Part shown: positions 1 through 14,000 of the stretch, one piece after another
How positions within the stretch are numbered: the first letter of the stretch is position 1
How the letters are laid out: the number at the start of each line of letters is the position of its first letter
Assembly (NCBI GenBank): GCA_037954235.1
Contig: JBBMOA010000007.1
Span: forward strand, 30,977,332 to 31,041,331
Direction of reading: 5' to 3'
DNA length: 64,000 bases
Source: Aulostomus chinensis
Lineage: Eukaryota > Chordata > Actinopteri > Syngnathiformes > Aulostomidae
The notes under the pieces: generated by a model
The model's input: the letters and a program-made list of their open reading frames with translations, nothing else
Told to the model about the DNA's origin: nothing
Database searches by the model: none
Position numbers and translations under genes: made by a program

Positions 1-125
1 CACCATCAATCACCACCAATCACCACCAATCACCACCAATCACCATCAGTCACCACCAATCACCATCAATCATCTTCAATCATCATCAATCACCACTAAT
101 CACCACCAATCACCATAAATCACCA
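1..125. repeat. Minisatellite (CACCACCAAT-type, ~10 bp unit)
   Basis: About a dozen imperfect copies of a ten-base CACCACCAAT / CACCATCAAT unit run from the window edge to about base 125, so the array may start outside the window. No coding potential is seen. From 126 to about 1207 I see unique-looking sequence with no supported gene. Confidence 0.85.
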
Positions 126-1207
126 CCAGTCACAGGTTCCCAGCCTGTGGTCTTTCAGCCACCATTGTCATGGTGTAAATTCTCGTGCTCAGGGCGACTG
201 CTGGATCAATAATCACTAGTAATCAGAGGACAAAATGGACAAATTGATCAATCTTTAATAGTATGGCAGCAGGATGACGTCCGATCGGCTCTTAAGTGTT
301 AGATGGAAACGTGCGGAGAACAACGGGGAGCCTTGTGCTGGGCTACTTTACAACCCTAACCTGTCCACAGCAGGTGAAACATAGCAGACGAGACTCCTCC
401 CCCAGCTGCAGCCACTGATGAGTTGATATGCGGCTGCTAACCGCCGCTGCCATCTCTTGACTGACTTATTGAAGTGGGAGGAGCCATTGTAGCTCCTCAC
501 CCTGCCAGCAGTCCTGTAGCTGCTCAAGGTTGTTGTCATGGTGACATCGGCTGCTTGCTCGGATCAGATGCGAATGTCCAGCATTTCATTTGACCTGGAT
601 GGCGGCAACATCCTGACCTCTGGCTGGAGTTGACCTTGGCTGCGAGAGCGGGACAGCAGCAGGGCTGGGAAAGCGTAACGCTGCGTCGCTCTGCCCCGAG
701 AGGACCGCCCACCTGAACACAGAAGGAAGCAAAGTGAAGCAAGTTCAGGGGTGGAGCTTCTAGTTGGAGAAGTTTCTCTCCCTGAAATACGTAAAACAAT
801 AACCCAAAGCATGGGGGGGCGGCCAAGGCGCAGTTACAGCTGCAACAGGGTGCATGCAGGCTTCTGCGTAGGTCATGTGACACGAGTGCCCGAAGAAACG
901 CTATCAAAGCTATTTAGTACGTCACAGCTCTCACAGCAGCTCTTCTTCTCCGCTTCCTTTGCAGCTCGCCTTCTACAGTACATAACACAGGAAGTGCTGG
1001 CAGTCAAGGTGACATCACAAGCTCTATGACTCACAGCACAGAGACCCCAATCACCTGGTCGTTCATCTGCACAGGTTGATTCCTGTGTTGTTTGCTTCAT
1101 CCTATCTGAGCTACTTTGATGATGAGGACTGACGCCACGAGCAACATCGCTCTGGACCTCTTCTGCTTCAACTTAGAAGCACAAAGTTGTGGGTTTGCAT
1201 TGAGGAA
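126..1207. other. Non-coding stretch downstream of the SOWAH-like gene
   Basis: Short open frames lie on both strands here, but none has a recognisable domain, exon phase or codon bias. The interval lies 3' of the minus-strand SOWAH-like gene, whose stop is at 1384-1382, so its 3' UTR could extend into it. I found no clear polyadenylation signal that I would assign with confidence. Confidence 0.4.
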
Positions 1208-1345
1208 ACTTAAGATGGTGAGGAAGGTACTGGTTCTGGTGACCCATCCAGGGTGAACCCCCCTCTACCAATGTCAACTGGGATAGGCTCCACCCCCGTG
1301 ACGTTAAACAGATAAGCGGTAGAAAATGGATGGTTGGATGGAAGG
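1208..1345 (+). mobile_element. Fragment of a dispersed teleost SINE-like repeat (3' part)
   Basis: This carries the 'ggtgacc.atccagggtgaac' and 'gggataggctccaccccc' blocks, then 'gataagcggtagaaaatgga' and GGAT-type repeats. The same order is seen at 15800-15930, 6030-6165 and, inverted, 31437-31545 and 33250-33345. It is the 3' half of that dispersed family. It lies just 3' of the SOWAH-like stop codon and could contribute 3' UTR. Confidence 0.7.
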
Positions 1346-1381
1346 TTCTGGTTTCCTCTACATAACCAAGCACCAAAAATG

Positions 1382-4300
1382 TTACGTACTATTCCACAAA
1401 AGCCTGTGAGTTTGGATCTCAAGTGAGTTCTCACACGGAACCATTAAAAGAACCAAAACTGCACAGGATGAGTCACCTGACTGTGAGCTGCTGTTGCTGA
1501 AGATGTCGGCGCAGCCCCCCCAGTAGTGCTCCGCCATCTTTCCATGATAATCTCTCACATTGGTTTTGGCATCTGATGATGGAAAGACACAAACACGTTA
1601 ATCGATCGTTTCCTCGTCTGAGTACCTCACCTTCAACGTGATGGTCAGTGACATCATAAATGGCGTATCACCTCATGACAGAGTGGACCAGCAGAACGCA
1701 GGTCCTCTACACCATCTCCCAGAATACTTTTTGACATGATCCTCCCATGGCTTCTCCTACCACTGTTATGCTGACGACACTCAGCTTCTCCTCTCTTTCC
1801 CACCTGATGACAGAACGGTCTCAGATCGTATATCAGCGTGTCTGGCTGATATCTCCACATGGATGAAGGAACGCCACCTTCAACTGAATCCGTCTAAGAC
1901 TGAACTTATGGTCTTTCCAGGTTGTCCATCTGTTCAACCTCAGGTCAGTGTCCAACTTGACTCGAGCCTACTTGCGCCCACAAACTCAGCCAGAAACCTG
2001 GGTGTCATGATTGATGACCAGCTGACCTTTAAGGTTCATGTGGCCTCAGTTTCTCGGTCTTGCCGTTATGCCCTCTACAACATCAGGAAGATCAGACCCT
2101 TCCTGACCCAACAGACCACACAGATTCTGGTTCAGGCTCTTGCATCTCACGCATTGACTACTGCAACTCTCTTCTGGCAGGCCTCCCTGCAGGCTCATTC
2201 AAGCCTCTGCAGATGATCCAGAATGCAGCAGCACGTCTGGTCTTCAACCAGCCCAAAAGGGCACATGTCACCCCGCTGCTGGTTTCTCTTCACTGGCTTC
2301 CAGTGGCAGCCAGGATCAAATTCAAGGCACTTCTCTTGGCTCACAAAACAATCCCAAGAACGGCTCCAGCCTACCTGGAATCCCTGATCCAGGTCTACTC
2401 TCCTTCTCGCCCACTACGCTCTGCATGCCAAAGACGCCTGGTGCTTCCAGCCCAGCGCTGCTCCAAATCTCTAGCCAGACTCTTCTCTTCTGTTGTTCCC
2501 AAATGGTGGAACCAACTACCGAACTCTGTGTGTTCTGCTGAGTCCCTTTCTACTTTTAAGAGACAATTGAAGACTCAATTGTTCAGAGAGCACCGAGGCA
2601 CTGAACCTGACTCTGCTCCTCTTTGGGGTAGAATCAGTCAGAGGGTCCAAGACCCAGCACTTAGTGACTATGTAGCACTAACTGGGTTGGGTGATGTTGT
2701 ATGTTTGTCCAAAAAAAAAAGAAAAAAGAGGGGGGGGGGCGACACTTCTTCTGCCACTAGATGGCAGTACCTGTGACCAAATCACAACTGAAGCACTTTT
2801 GCGCGACTATGGGCTTTTCCTTCAGTCTGAATTCTTGCTTGTGTTGTACGTCGCTTTGGACAAAAGCGTCTGCTAAATGAAACTGTAGAATTGTGGAATT
2901 GTAGACATGATCATGTGACACCATGATGGCGAGTATGACAGTATTTACTGCTGGCTGAATTAGCTGGTATGCTAATGTAATGTTGCTAATAACTCGACCA
3001 ACCACAGCGCTCCTCCGTTAATGTTCTGTTCTTCAAACATACTTTACACTTTTAATCTGAAATCTGCAGAGTTGTGTAATTGAGCATGATTGACAGGTCC
3101 AGTGGCACCGCCTGATCCTCCCTCAGGCCTCAGGAGACATGGGTCCGACTCATCAAACTGGCACTCCAAGGGGATCATCAGGCATCTGTCAGCAGCGGTG
3201 GGCGGGGTCTCATGAGCGTGAAGGTGTATGTGTTCAGACTGGGCCTGTCACTCATTTGTCAGTCAGAGGTGATTTGCATCGCTGCTGCCTGTCAGGGCGC
3301 CGGCAAGGCACGACGCCGTTTGACTCTAAATGTTGAATATGAATCAGATGTTTCTACAGGAAGAGCGGGCGAATGAAGCCAGCGCTCCACGCACCTGGCC
3401 CCAGGGATTCATGATAACCACGAACTTCAACCAGCTGCCACGCAGCTGCCAGGACCCATTACCCCCTTTGGGTGGCGCTGTCACCTTCATGTGTACATTT
3501 GTTCGTCTCTGTTCCGCTTGCTTCTTTGTTGGTGTGCTGTGAAACATTATCGGCGGCGTGTGTGAGACTCACGGTAGGTGTTGATGAGCGCCTGCACCAC
3601 ATGCTTGTGGCTGTGGATGGCAGCGAGGTGGAGGGCGGTATAACCCTGCAAACACAAACAACAAGGTTAGTTACGAGGACGCAAAACCCCTGTTGACTCA
3701 TGAGGTCAAAAATGAGCTCAATCATCCAATCAGGACCATCGGGAGGAGCTGAGAAGGTGTGGCCTGACGTCAAACGTTTATCCGGCTCATTTCTGTAGCT
3801 GGAGCTGACACTAACCTGATAAACGTGCGCTGCATCAAACATGTCCTCTTTACTCTTTCATGAGTAACAGACGCTGGCCTCCTCCTCTACGCCCGCCGGC
3901 CTCCGCCAGCTCTGTGGTCAGCTTTTCTGTCATGTAAAATGTTTATGGCGGCCATCATTTTGTACACATTAACACTGGCAAGTCCCAGCAGATGAGCTGC
4001 CAGTCATTCTGAATGTCTGTCACCATCAAGGACGATCAAGCACGCCGGCGGCATCAAGCTACCTTAGATACTGTTAAGTGACAGTAAAGAGAGGCTTTGA
4101 TGTTGCTGGTGATTACAGAAACGCTTCTGGAGTTTACAGAGTGCATAAACCTCGTCACCATGGTGACTTGAGGCTGTTTGATCACTTCAGACAGGCCGCT
4201 GTCATCTCAAAAACTCGGCACTCGACAGCGTCAGAAACACTGTAACAGCAGAAAGTGATTGGAGGTGTGTGTGAGACGATCAGCTGTTTGACTCACAGCA

Positions 4301-4893
4301 GACGACCACACGCCAGGGGCGGGGCTTCCGTCTCCAGCAACACAAAGAGAGAAGATGACATTCGGCAGAGAGAAGTGTTTGTGTTTGAGACGCGCCAAAC
4401 CAGCGGGTCCAGAGCTGATGTCGCAGATGTCATCTCGCCACGGCCGCATTTAAGCACACATTGTAAAACCTTCTGTAACACGACTGACAACGTTTGACCA
4501 CATGTTCAACATTTCAACCAGATCACTCCACCCGGGGCTGGCTGCCAAGTGGAGGCGGAGCTAAACCAAAATTAGAGGGTCATGTTGATCTTGAGCACAC
4601 ACAAACATGGCAGAAGTAGTGTGAAAGACGACTTACCCCCTTCAGGAGGCGCCAGGGAAAGGAGACAGAGACAGACACGATGATGAAAGACTGACAGGAA
4701 ACTCAACATTCACAACAGGAAGTCTGTCTTGACACTTACGTGCTGTTGGCGGACGGAAAGTCGACCAATGAGAAGACAGAGATTTAGTTGTTAAGGTAAA
4801 TTCATCAATGATCAATATGATCATTCAGAGCAGCTGATCTTGTGATGTCATGGAATGTGTCATTGAAACTATATCCAGTAACTGCACACACAC

Positions 4894-4963
<70 letters not shown>

Positions 4964-5650
4964 CTCACCGATCTAACGTTGACATCGGCTCCAAAGTGAA
5001 GCATCATGTCCACCACCTCCTGATGGCCGTGCTTGGCAGCCCAGTGAAGGGCCGTCTGAAAACACACACACACGCACAAACAATCACACACACACAGACA
5101 CACACACACACAAACACAAACACACAGACACACACACACACACAAACACAAACACACAGACACACACACACACAAACACACACACACAGACACACACAAA
5201 CACACAGACACACGCACAAACAATCACACACACAAACACTCACACACACACACAAACACAGACACACACAACATACACAAACACACACACACAGACACAC
5301 ACAAAGACACACACGCACAAACAATCACACACACACAGACACACAGACACACACAAACACAAACACACAGACACACACACACACAAACACAAACACACAG
5401 ACACACACACACACAAACACAAACACACAGACACACACAAACACACAGACACACGCACAAACAATCGCACACACAGACACACACACAAACACACACACAC
5501 AGACACACAAACACACAGACACACGCACAAACAATCACACACACAAACACTCACACACACACACAAACACAGACACACACAACATACACAAACACACACA
5601 CACAGACACACACAAAGACACACACGCACAAACAATCACACACACACACA

Positions 5651-5686
<36 letters not shown>

Positions 5687-7467
5687 GTGGGAGGCAGTGG
5701 GGTTGTTTGGTTGTGACACCGAGCAGGCAGGTTGGCTCGCTAAAGCCTCGTTCTTGACACTGTGACACACAAACACAACACTCATCCGTTCTACTCACAA
5801 ACTTGATGAGTCGGGGTTGAAGAGGAAGCGCCGCCATGATGAAACATGAAGAAGAACCAACCATGAATGAATATCAATGAGCGAATAACAAACAACTGAC
5901 AAGTACGTTATAAAGCTCCTCCCCTTCTTCCTGTCCTGGACATCTGCAGTGTTGACGCTTCAATCTAGACGTTCGAAGACCAACCGAGGCAGCGCAGTGA
6001 TCAATACTTGTCAATTGATCGTGTTGGCATGTTTTTTGGGGATAGGCTCCACCCCCCGCCACACTTGACAGGATAAGAGGTAGAAAATGAATGGATGGAT
6101 GGATGGATGATGGATGATGGATGGATGATGGAGGGATGGAGGGATGATGGATGATGGAGGGATGGATCACATGATCTATTTATTCTCTCGCCATGTTTCC
6201 AGCCAAACATTAATCTGCAGAAACATTTTTTCAACGCAGTGAATTGAATCCTTCTTCTCGCCGCCCGCGTCGCCTCTGTGGGCGTCAACCTTGTTTCCTC
6301 TTTTCTGCAGGTTTAATTGCCACCAGCCTCAGAGGTCACCCATGACCTGCTCATGGGTGACCTCTGAGGCTGGTGGCGAGCTGCTGCCGCTCTCATTACA
6401 GGGTGCTGAGTGAGCGCTGCTCTGCCTGTCGGCTGGTTCCGCTGCTCAGTGAGACTTTTTGGACCCGAGTCACACACTCATGACCCGCTGTGAGAAACAC
6501 GTGTCCTCGATGCCACCGCCACACCAGAAAAGTCTGGTTTGGATCACTTGATCGTTTATTATTTCAAATTTATCACCATTTGGACTTGGAGGACTACGGG
6601 AAACCGCCCACCCGTTCCGCCCATCGACAGACCTCAATCATAGATCTGCTTCATGCTAGTCACAGGTTAAAGTTTATTATAATTTCATTGGAAAAAGAAA
6701 ATCAGGGCGATGTGAAAATGTCCGAACGCGTCAGTGTGGCAGTAGGAGCTTTCGTCCGGCTGGGGGATGATGGAGGACAAACACCAGACTGTGAAATCAG
6801 CTTCCAAAGACAAAAGAAAGCGTGATGGTGCTGCAAAGATCTTCAGGCTGATTCTCTGATATGATCAGTGAGGAGCGGCGGCAAAGAGCGGCGGCGAGGA
6901 GCGGCGGCGAGGAGCGGCGGCGGCCCCTCAGGCTGGCATTCATGCCTCGTGTTTGCTCAACTATTAATTACCATGTAATTACAATATCATTACACATCGC
7001 CATTGTCTGGACCACTCACGCTTCCTCTAATGAGCATGGACTCGACACGCTAATATCAACACAGGAAAGATGATAAAAATAACCAGCGGCGTTCGAATAT
7101 GTGGGACGAGCGTCAGGTGTTCAGACCCGTCAGCCTGTTTGAGGGGAGGCTGCAGCACCGCTGCCAGCGCTCGGCTGCACGCAAACACACCAAAAGAATG
7201 AATTCATTAATGAACACACATCTCAAAGAGAAGTCCGACAGCAGCGGCTGTGTGTGATGTCAGCGGCGAGCTAATAGAGGCAGACGTGAGCGTCTTGCTG
7301 AGTTCAGTCACTCGACGGCGTTTTTAAGATTCGTAAATTCCACAGATGACAGCAACAGAACGTTAGAACGGAGAACAGCAGTGTAGAGGCACACAACACC
7401 TTTTATCACAACAAACAAGAGGATGCACACAGTGTAAACACACGTGTGTGTGTGTGTGTGTGTGCGT

Positions 7468-7501
<34 letters not shown>

Positions 7502-10500
7502 TTGTGAGGCCAGGGTCTAAACCACAAGACAGGACCCTGGGAGCAGACCAGGCCAAGATGCCCCTGAGACGGTTCAGCTCATAGCAATGGGGGGATTGCC
7601 GGCAGGAAGATCCTCCATGGAGCACCAGAACCATCAGCTGCATAGTGGACCAGAACATCTGGTATGAGTCTGGACCCCAATAAGGTGGTGGAGAACAATT
7701 CAGATTGGACCAGGAGCTGGACCTGGTGCTGATGGACCACCAACAGCAGAATGTGATGGAGATAGATGTCGTTATCCAGAAGACGGAGCACCAGGAGCTG
7801 GAGAGATACCAGTACCTGGAGAGATACCAGTACCTGGAGAGATACCAGTACCTGGGGAGATATCAGTACCTGGGGAGATATCAGTACCTGGATATATACC
7901 AGTACCTGGAGAGATACCAGTACCTGGAGAGATACCAGTACCTGGGGAGATATCAGTACCTGGATATATACCAGCACCTGGAGAGATACCAGTACCTAGG
8001 GAGATATCAGGAGCTGGATAGATACCAGTACCTGGGGAGATACCAGTACCTGGAGAGAAACCAGTACCTGGGGGAGACATCAGGAGCTGGATAGATACCA
8101 GTACCTGGGGAGATACCAGAAGTTGGATAGATACCAGTACCTGGGGAGATACCCGGAGTTGGATAGATACCAGTACCTGGGGAGATACCAGTACCTGGAG
8201 AGAAACCAGTACCTGGGGGAGATATCAGGAGCTGGATAGATACCAGTACCTGGAGAGATACCAGTACCTGGGGAGATACCAGAAGTTGGATAGATACCAG
8301 TACCTGGAGAGATACCAGTACCTGGGGAGATATCAGGAGCTGGATAGATACCAGTACCTGGGGAGATACCAGAAGTTGGATAGATACCAGTACCTGGGGA
8401 GATACCAGGAGTTGGATAGATACCAGTACCTGGGGAGATAACAAGAGTTGGATAGATACCAGTACCTGGGGAGATAACAAGAGTTGGATAGATACCAGTA
8501 CCTGGGGAGATACCAGAAGTTGGATAGATACCAGTACCTGGGGAGATACCAGGAGTTGGATAGGTACCAGTACATGGGGAGATACCAGTACCTGGGGAGA
8601 TATCAGTACCTGGAGAGAGACCAGGAGCTGGACAGGTACCAAGACCTGGAGGAGATATGGGGAGTGACTCCAGCAGGTTCCAGGTCCAACACCTGAGGTC
8701 TCATTCCAGAAGAGCTCAGTCCAGGACCTGCTCAGAGTCCCAGACCTCTGGTGGAGGAGCCTGACGCCCCAATATACAGAGCACCAACGAGAACCAGGTT
8801 CACAAATAAAATCACAGGCAAGAACAAACAGTGACTCACCCCCTTTAAGGTTCATCCAGGAGGTGGTGGGGGGCGGGTGGAGGGAGACAAGCAGAGAGGT
8901 GGTCAGGTGATGGTGCAGCGGGTCACTGCGATGACAGATGACATAAATGTTTCCAGCAACGCCAACAGCGTGGAACCCTGATGGAAATGAGCTGCCACGT
9001 CGTTCTCACCATGTTCTGGGACTGTGATTTGTTCACGTGGTTTGTGGAATGTTCCAGATTTCAGATTAAAAGTCCAGCTGTTGTCCAAATTAAACAGTTT
9101 GACTTTTGAACTTTAATGTTTGTTGCCACTGCTACTAACATTGGCATTGCTAATCTGCTGACCTCTGACCTGCTCACTCACCGTGATGAAGTCCTGACGG
9201 GAGCGAAGTGGGAGAGACGAATGAGAACCATCCGTTTAAACCAGGATTACCAGGATTGAATCACATCATCACATCGCTACTTGTAGACCGAGTAGAGCTA
9301 CCAGTGTTGAGCCACAATGAGCAGAAAAACTAGTGAGAACTCATAGTTACACAAGGGTCATACAACTACACACAACATTACAACATTATGGGCGGCGTGG
9401 CTCAGGGGTAGAGTGGCCGTCTAGCAACCGAAGGGTCACTGGTTCGATCCTGGACCCCGGTGACCATGTCAAAGTGTCCTTGAGCAAGATACTGAACCCA
9501 TAATTGCTCCTGATGAGTAGGTTGGCGCCTTGCATGGCAGCTCCACCATCAGTGTGTGAGTGTGTGTGTGAACGGGTGAATGAGACGACACTGTAAAGAG
9601 CTTGGAGTGTCAGTAAGGTCGAGTATTAATGTAATATGATGTCGTCCTCAGTTGCTACATTACTCTCGTCACAGTGGTTCGATACTACTTCACCTATTAA
9701 AAAGCCTTAAAATCATGGCCAGAACACTGCCACTGCTGGTTAACCCCGTTTCCTGGGGACGTGCTAACGCTGCTAACCAATAGCTCTTAGCCCAGAACAC
9801 AGGAAGCTTGTGGTGTTCTGGAATTGTCATGTTGCTCAATGACAGCAATGCAAATAATCACCACATCGTCGATGCATGTTCATGAAAGTCTGGGATCCTC
9901 AAGCTGCCCTCAGCGATGTGGTACTTCTGCTGCCTCATAGTAGTGAGACAGTCCCTCAGATCACTGGCTTGACCTGAGGTCCCGCAGTTCAGTTCGAGTT
10001 CAGTCACCAGGTAGGAACAACACTGAAATGTAGAATGGGCCCGTGTCGGCACCAACTGGTGGCGGGCGCTGGAGGATTTACCTTCTTCAACACCAGGCCG
10101 GGCTCCTGAGCCAGCAGATGGCGCAGGGTAGCCATGTTCCCCAGAGCAGAGCTCCTCCACCAGTCCTTCTCCAGAGGATCCAGTGGCACCCTGTGGAACA
10201 GGGACTGGGGGCACACAGACCAGCTACAGTTGAGGCTCAGAACCGTTTTCCTGCTAAACTCCACTGCAGTTGCATCATGTGCTGCTATTTATGAATAGGA
10301 GGTGGTGTCCTGGATGTCCTCTGCATCCTGGGGGTCCTGATGCCATTAGTGGTGTTTACCTGGCCGCGGGGAGCTGTGAAGCACCAGCCAGGCCTTTAAT
10401 CAGAGACCTGCGGCGCTGCCCCGCCCTGTCACCGGGCAGCAGCGTGTTAATTACACAGGCTGGAGCTGCCCAGCAGGGGCCGTCCTTCAGCCCTGGCACA

Positions 10501-10982
10501 CGCTGTGACCATGTAGGGAGGCAGAGGAGGCGGAGACGGCGGGAATGGAGGAATCTGTTGATGACCCTTCATGATTTAAATAGCCTCCATTTAAATTAAC
10601 TCACTGATCCATTTGATATTTCCTTTTTATGATCAGAAAGGATGTTTTATTACTTTTCATCGTTTAGAGTTAATTTAAAGAAAGTTGTTGTCTGTTGTCT
10701 CGAGTGTCACAAATCAACTTCTGTTCGGGTTTGGAGCCAAATAAATCATCCAGCAATGAAAATATCTGGTTCCTCGTTTTCTTCCTCTCTAGCACATCTT
10801 GGTTTTTTACATTTTTGCCAAAATTCAGTGCCGCAAATGTTTCTTCTGTTGATGTTAATCTCGCTGGACGCATTTGGAACATTTGGAAAACTTCAATCAG
10901 AATCAGTTTTAATCTTCAAATGTTTCCATGGAGAATCTTTAACAGTTTGAAAGAAAAGCTGCATTTCATCTCCAGTTAAACC

Positions 10983-11048
<66 letters not shown>

Positions 11049-14000
11049 GAGTTAACTCACCATGACAGACGAAGCAGCCACACTCCTCGTATCATCTTCC
11101 TCACTCTGTAAAACAAGATGAAGACACTGATGACACCGACCAGATCTCGAAGGGGGGAACAGAAGAGTGTTTCTGCTCATCTCAGTTTAACAGCCCAGCA
11201 TCAAATTGCTGCACTGTCAGGTTTAAGTGCAAAAATATCTTTATTAACAGTTGTCAGTAGTTGGAAGGTCGCCGACGGCACAATGACTGACTTGACACAG
11301 GACGAGTATGACGAGCTTCCTGAAGTTGATGCCACCATTGCATGAGTGGTCACATCTGAACCACACGGGGAGCCTGTGGCTTCCTTTTCATAACTGTGGG
11401 TGAAGCTCCTCCCACCAGGCTCAGGCCACAGGACACTGCTATTTGTCCCATGATGCGTGAAGGAAACATGCGGTCAGTGGTGGATACTGTTCAGAGCATT
11501 AATGTACCCCCCCTCATGTGAGGTCACTGAATGCATCACTGCCTCACTTGATCATATTTGTCATCCATGAGTTTTGAACCATGATTTGAAGCAGGAAAAA
11601 AAATCCTGTACCTGAACTTTATTGTACTTGTTGGTGGACTTGTTGGTGGACTTGTTGGTGTACTTGTTGTTGGTGGACTTGTTGGTGGACTTGTTGGTGG
11701 ACTTGTTGTTGGTGTACTTGTTGGTGGACTTGTTGGTGGTGTACTTGTTGGTGGACTTTTTGGTGGACTTGTTGGTGTACTTGTTGTTGGTGTACTTGTT
11801 GGTGGATTGTTGGTGGACTTGTTGTTGGTGTACTTGTTGGTGGACTTGTTGGTGGACTTGTTGGTGGACTTGTTAGTGTATTTGTTGTTGGTGGACTTGT
11901 TGGTGGACTTGTTGGTGGCCTTGTTGTTGGTGTACTTGTTGGTGGACTTGTTGGTGGTGTACTTGTTGGTGGACTTTTTGGTGGACTTGTTGGTGTACTT
12001 GTTGTTGGTGTACTTGTTGGTGGATTGTTGCTGTACTTTTTGGTGGACTTGTTGGTGTACTTGTTGGTGGACTTGTTGGTGGACTTGTTGGTGGACTTGT
12101 TGTTGGTGTACTTTTTGGTGGACTTATTGGTGTACTTGTTGGTGGACTTGTTGGTGGACTTGTTGGTGTACTTGTTGTTGTACTTTTTGGTGGACTTGTT
12201 GGTGGACTTGTTGGTGTACTTGTTGTTGGTGTACTTTTTGGTGTACTTGTTGGTGTACTTGTTGGTGTACTTGTTGTTAGTGTACTTGTTGGTGGACTTG
12301 TTGGTGGACTTGTTGTTGGTGTACTTGTTGGTGGACTTGTTGGTGGACTTTTTGGTGGACTTGTTGGTGGACTTGTTGGTGTACTTGTTGTTGGTGTACT
12401 TTTTGGTGGACTTGTTGGTGTACTTGTTGGTGTACTTGTTGTTAGTGTACTTGTTGGTGGACTTGTTCGTGTACTTGTTGGTGGACTTGTTGGTGTACTT
12501 GTTGTTAGTGTACTTGTTGGTGTACTTGTTGGTGGACTTGTTGGTGGACTTGTTGTTGGTGGACTTGTTGGTGTACTTGTTGTTGTACTTTTTGGTGGAC
12601 TTGTTGGTGTACTTGTTGTTGTACTTTTTGGTGGACTTGTTGGTGTACTTGTTGTTAGTGTACTTGTTGGTGTACTTGTTGGTGGACTTGTTGGTGGACT
12701 TGTTGGTGGACTTGTTGTTGGTGTACTTTTTGGTGGACTTGTTGGTGTACTTGTTGGTGGACTTGTTGGTGGACTTGTTGGTGGACTTGTTGTTGGTGTA
12801 CTTGTTGGTGGACTTGGTGGACTTTTTGGTGGACTTGTTGGTGTACTTGTTGTTGGTGTACTTTTTGGTGGACTTGTTGGTGTACTTGTTGGTGTACTTG
12901 TTGTTAGTGTACTTTTTGGTGGACTTGTTGGTGTACTTGTTGGTGTACTTGTTGTTAGTGTACTTGTTGGTGGACTTGTTGGTTGACTTGTTGGTTGGGT
13001 GTACTTTGAGTATCAAATCAAGAAGCAAGTATACCCGTGTTTCATGGTATTTAATGATGAACCATGAATTAAATAGATCATGTGACAGTCTCAGAACATA
13101 GTTTTCAGACAGCTCTTTCTTGAGGCCGTGTGTGTTAAAATAGCCGGCGTGGTTGTTGGAAACGGGTAACTTAGACAACGCACTTTTGTCTCCTGCGAGC
13201 TTCGTGCACAGACCCACAAGTGGCTGGGCCATTGGGAACGAGGGATTGTGTTCAGCTACCAGTGCACACACTCGTATTTTCAGTTCGTAAGCAGGGGTGG
13301 TCATCCATATATTAGTGGCGGTACCGGCAGCCGTCGCTCCCGGAGAGGTTGTTGCGTGGGAGAGTGCATGGACAGAAGCTTTGTGACCCGGGTCTGAAGC
13401 ATGACGAACCACAACTTTCTTTCCACTGCTTCCACAAATTAGTTTTCTGGAACATGGCGTACAAAAACAAGCACCTGGCTTCTGTGGTTTTGACACTGGC
13501 TACCGTAAGGCTCGCCGTCTGCTCCACTCTCCTCTATCCAAGCCCAGCACAACTTATTCTTCTCCCCACCACCTTCACCAGGTTTAATAGACCTGGCCTC
13601 TATCCTCCATCGTTGTCAACTTTGCTAATTTGCAAACGTCAGCTCAGCTGCTAACGTCTGCATGTGAATCACACGCTCGGTCATGTCTGGTCATGACAAC
13701 ATCGGTCAACTCGGGTGTTGTGCAACTGTGAAAACCTGTTTAAGGCCCGCCCTCCGGCACGCTGCCGTAGAACTTCAAGCCCCGCTTAAACACTAAATAT
13801 TATGAAGATGCATCACATGATATTTGTGTCAGCCTGGGGTTTCAGCTCCTTCGTGCCCACCAGGTCAGATGTCACAAAAAGACCAGAAAGCTGCCAACAG
13901 CTTCGGTTTGCTGGTGTCTGGTCATGTGATGCGACACATTAGCATATTAATTGAAGTTTTTGTAACAATCTTGCATTCAATCATATTTTAATTAGAGGCG

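Noticed and set aside
4630..4745. Additional minus-strand exon(s) supplying the missing Gly-Phe of the SOWAH loop
   Set aside because: GTAAGT donors are present near 4633 and 4738, but they lie downstream of the TALHW exon in transcript order and have no suitable acceptor or peptide.
4996..5757. 253-codon His/Thr-rich plus-strand ORF
   Set aside because: It is a CA-rich satellite read in frame plus the antisense of a real minus-strand ankyrin exon.
7705..8855. Long open frames over the 18-bp repeat as a RYQYLG-repeat or ISPGTG-repeat protein
   Set aside because: Open on both strands only because the period is divisible by three; no start context, splice structure or non-repeat domain.
9390..9470. 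Functional tRNA gene
   Set aside because: A and B boxes are present, but acceptor and anticodon stems do not close and several related copies occur; it is a tRNA-derived SINE.
11622..13101. 358-codon LVDLLVYLL 'membrane protein' on the plus strand
   Set aside because: Hydrophobic appearance comes from the GTT/GTG/CTT codons of the minisatellite; no flanking domain or conserved start.
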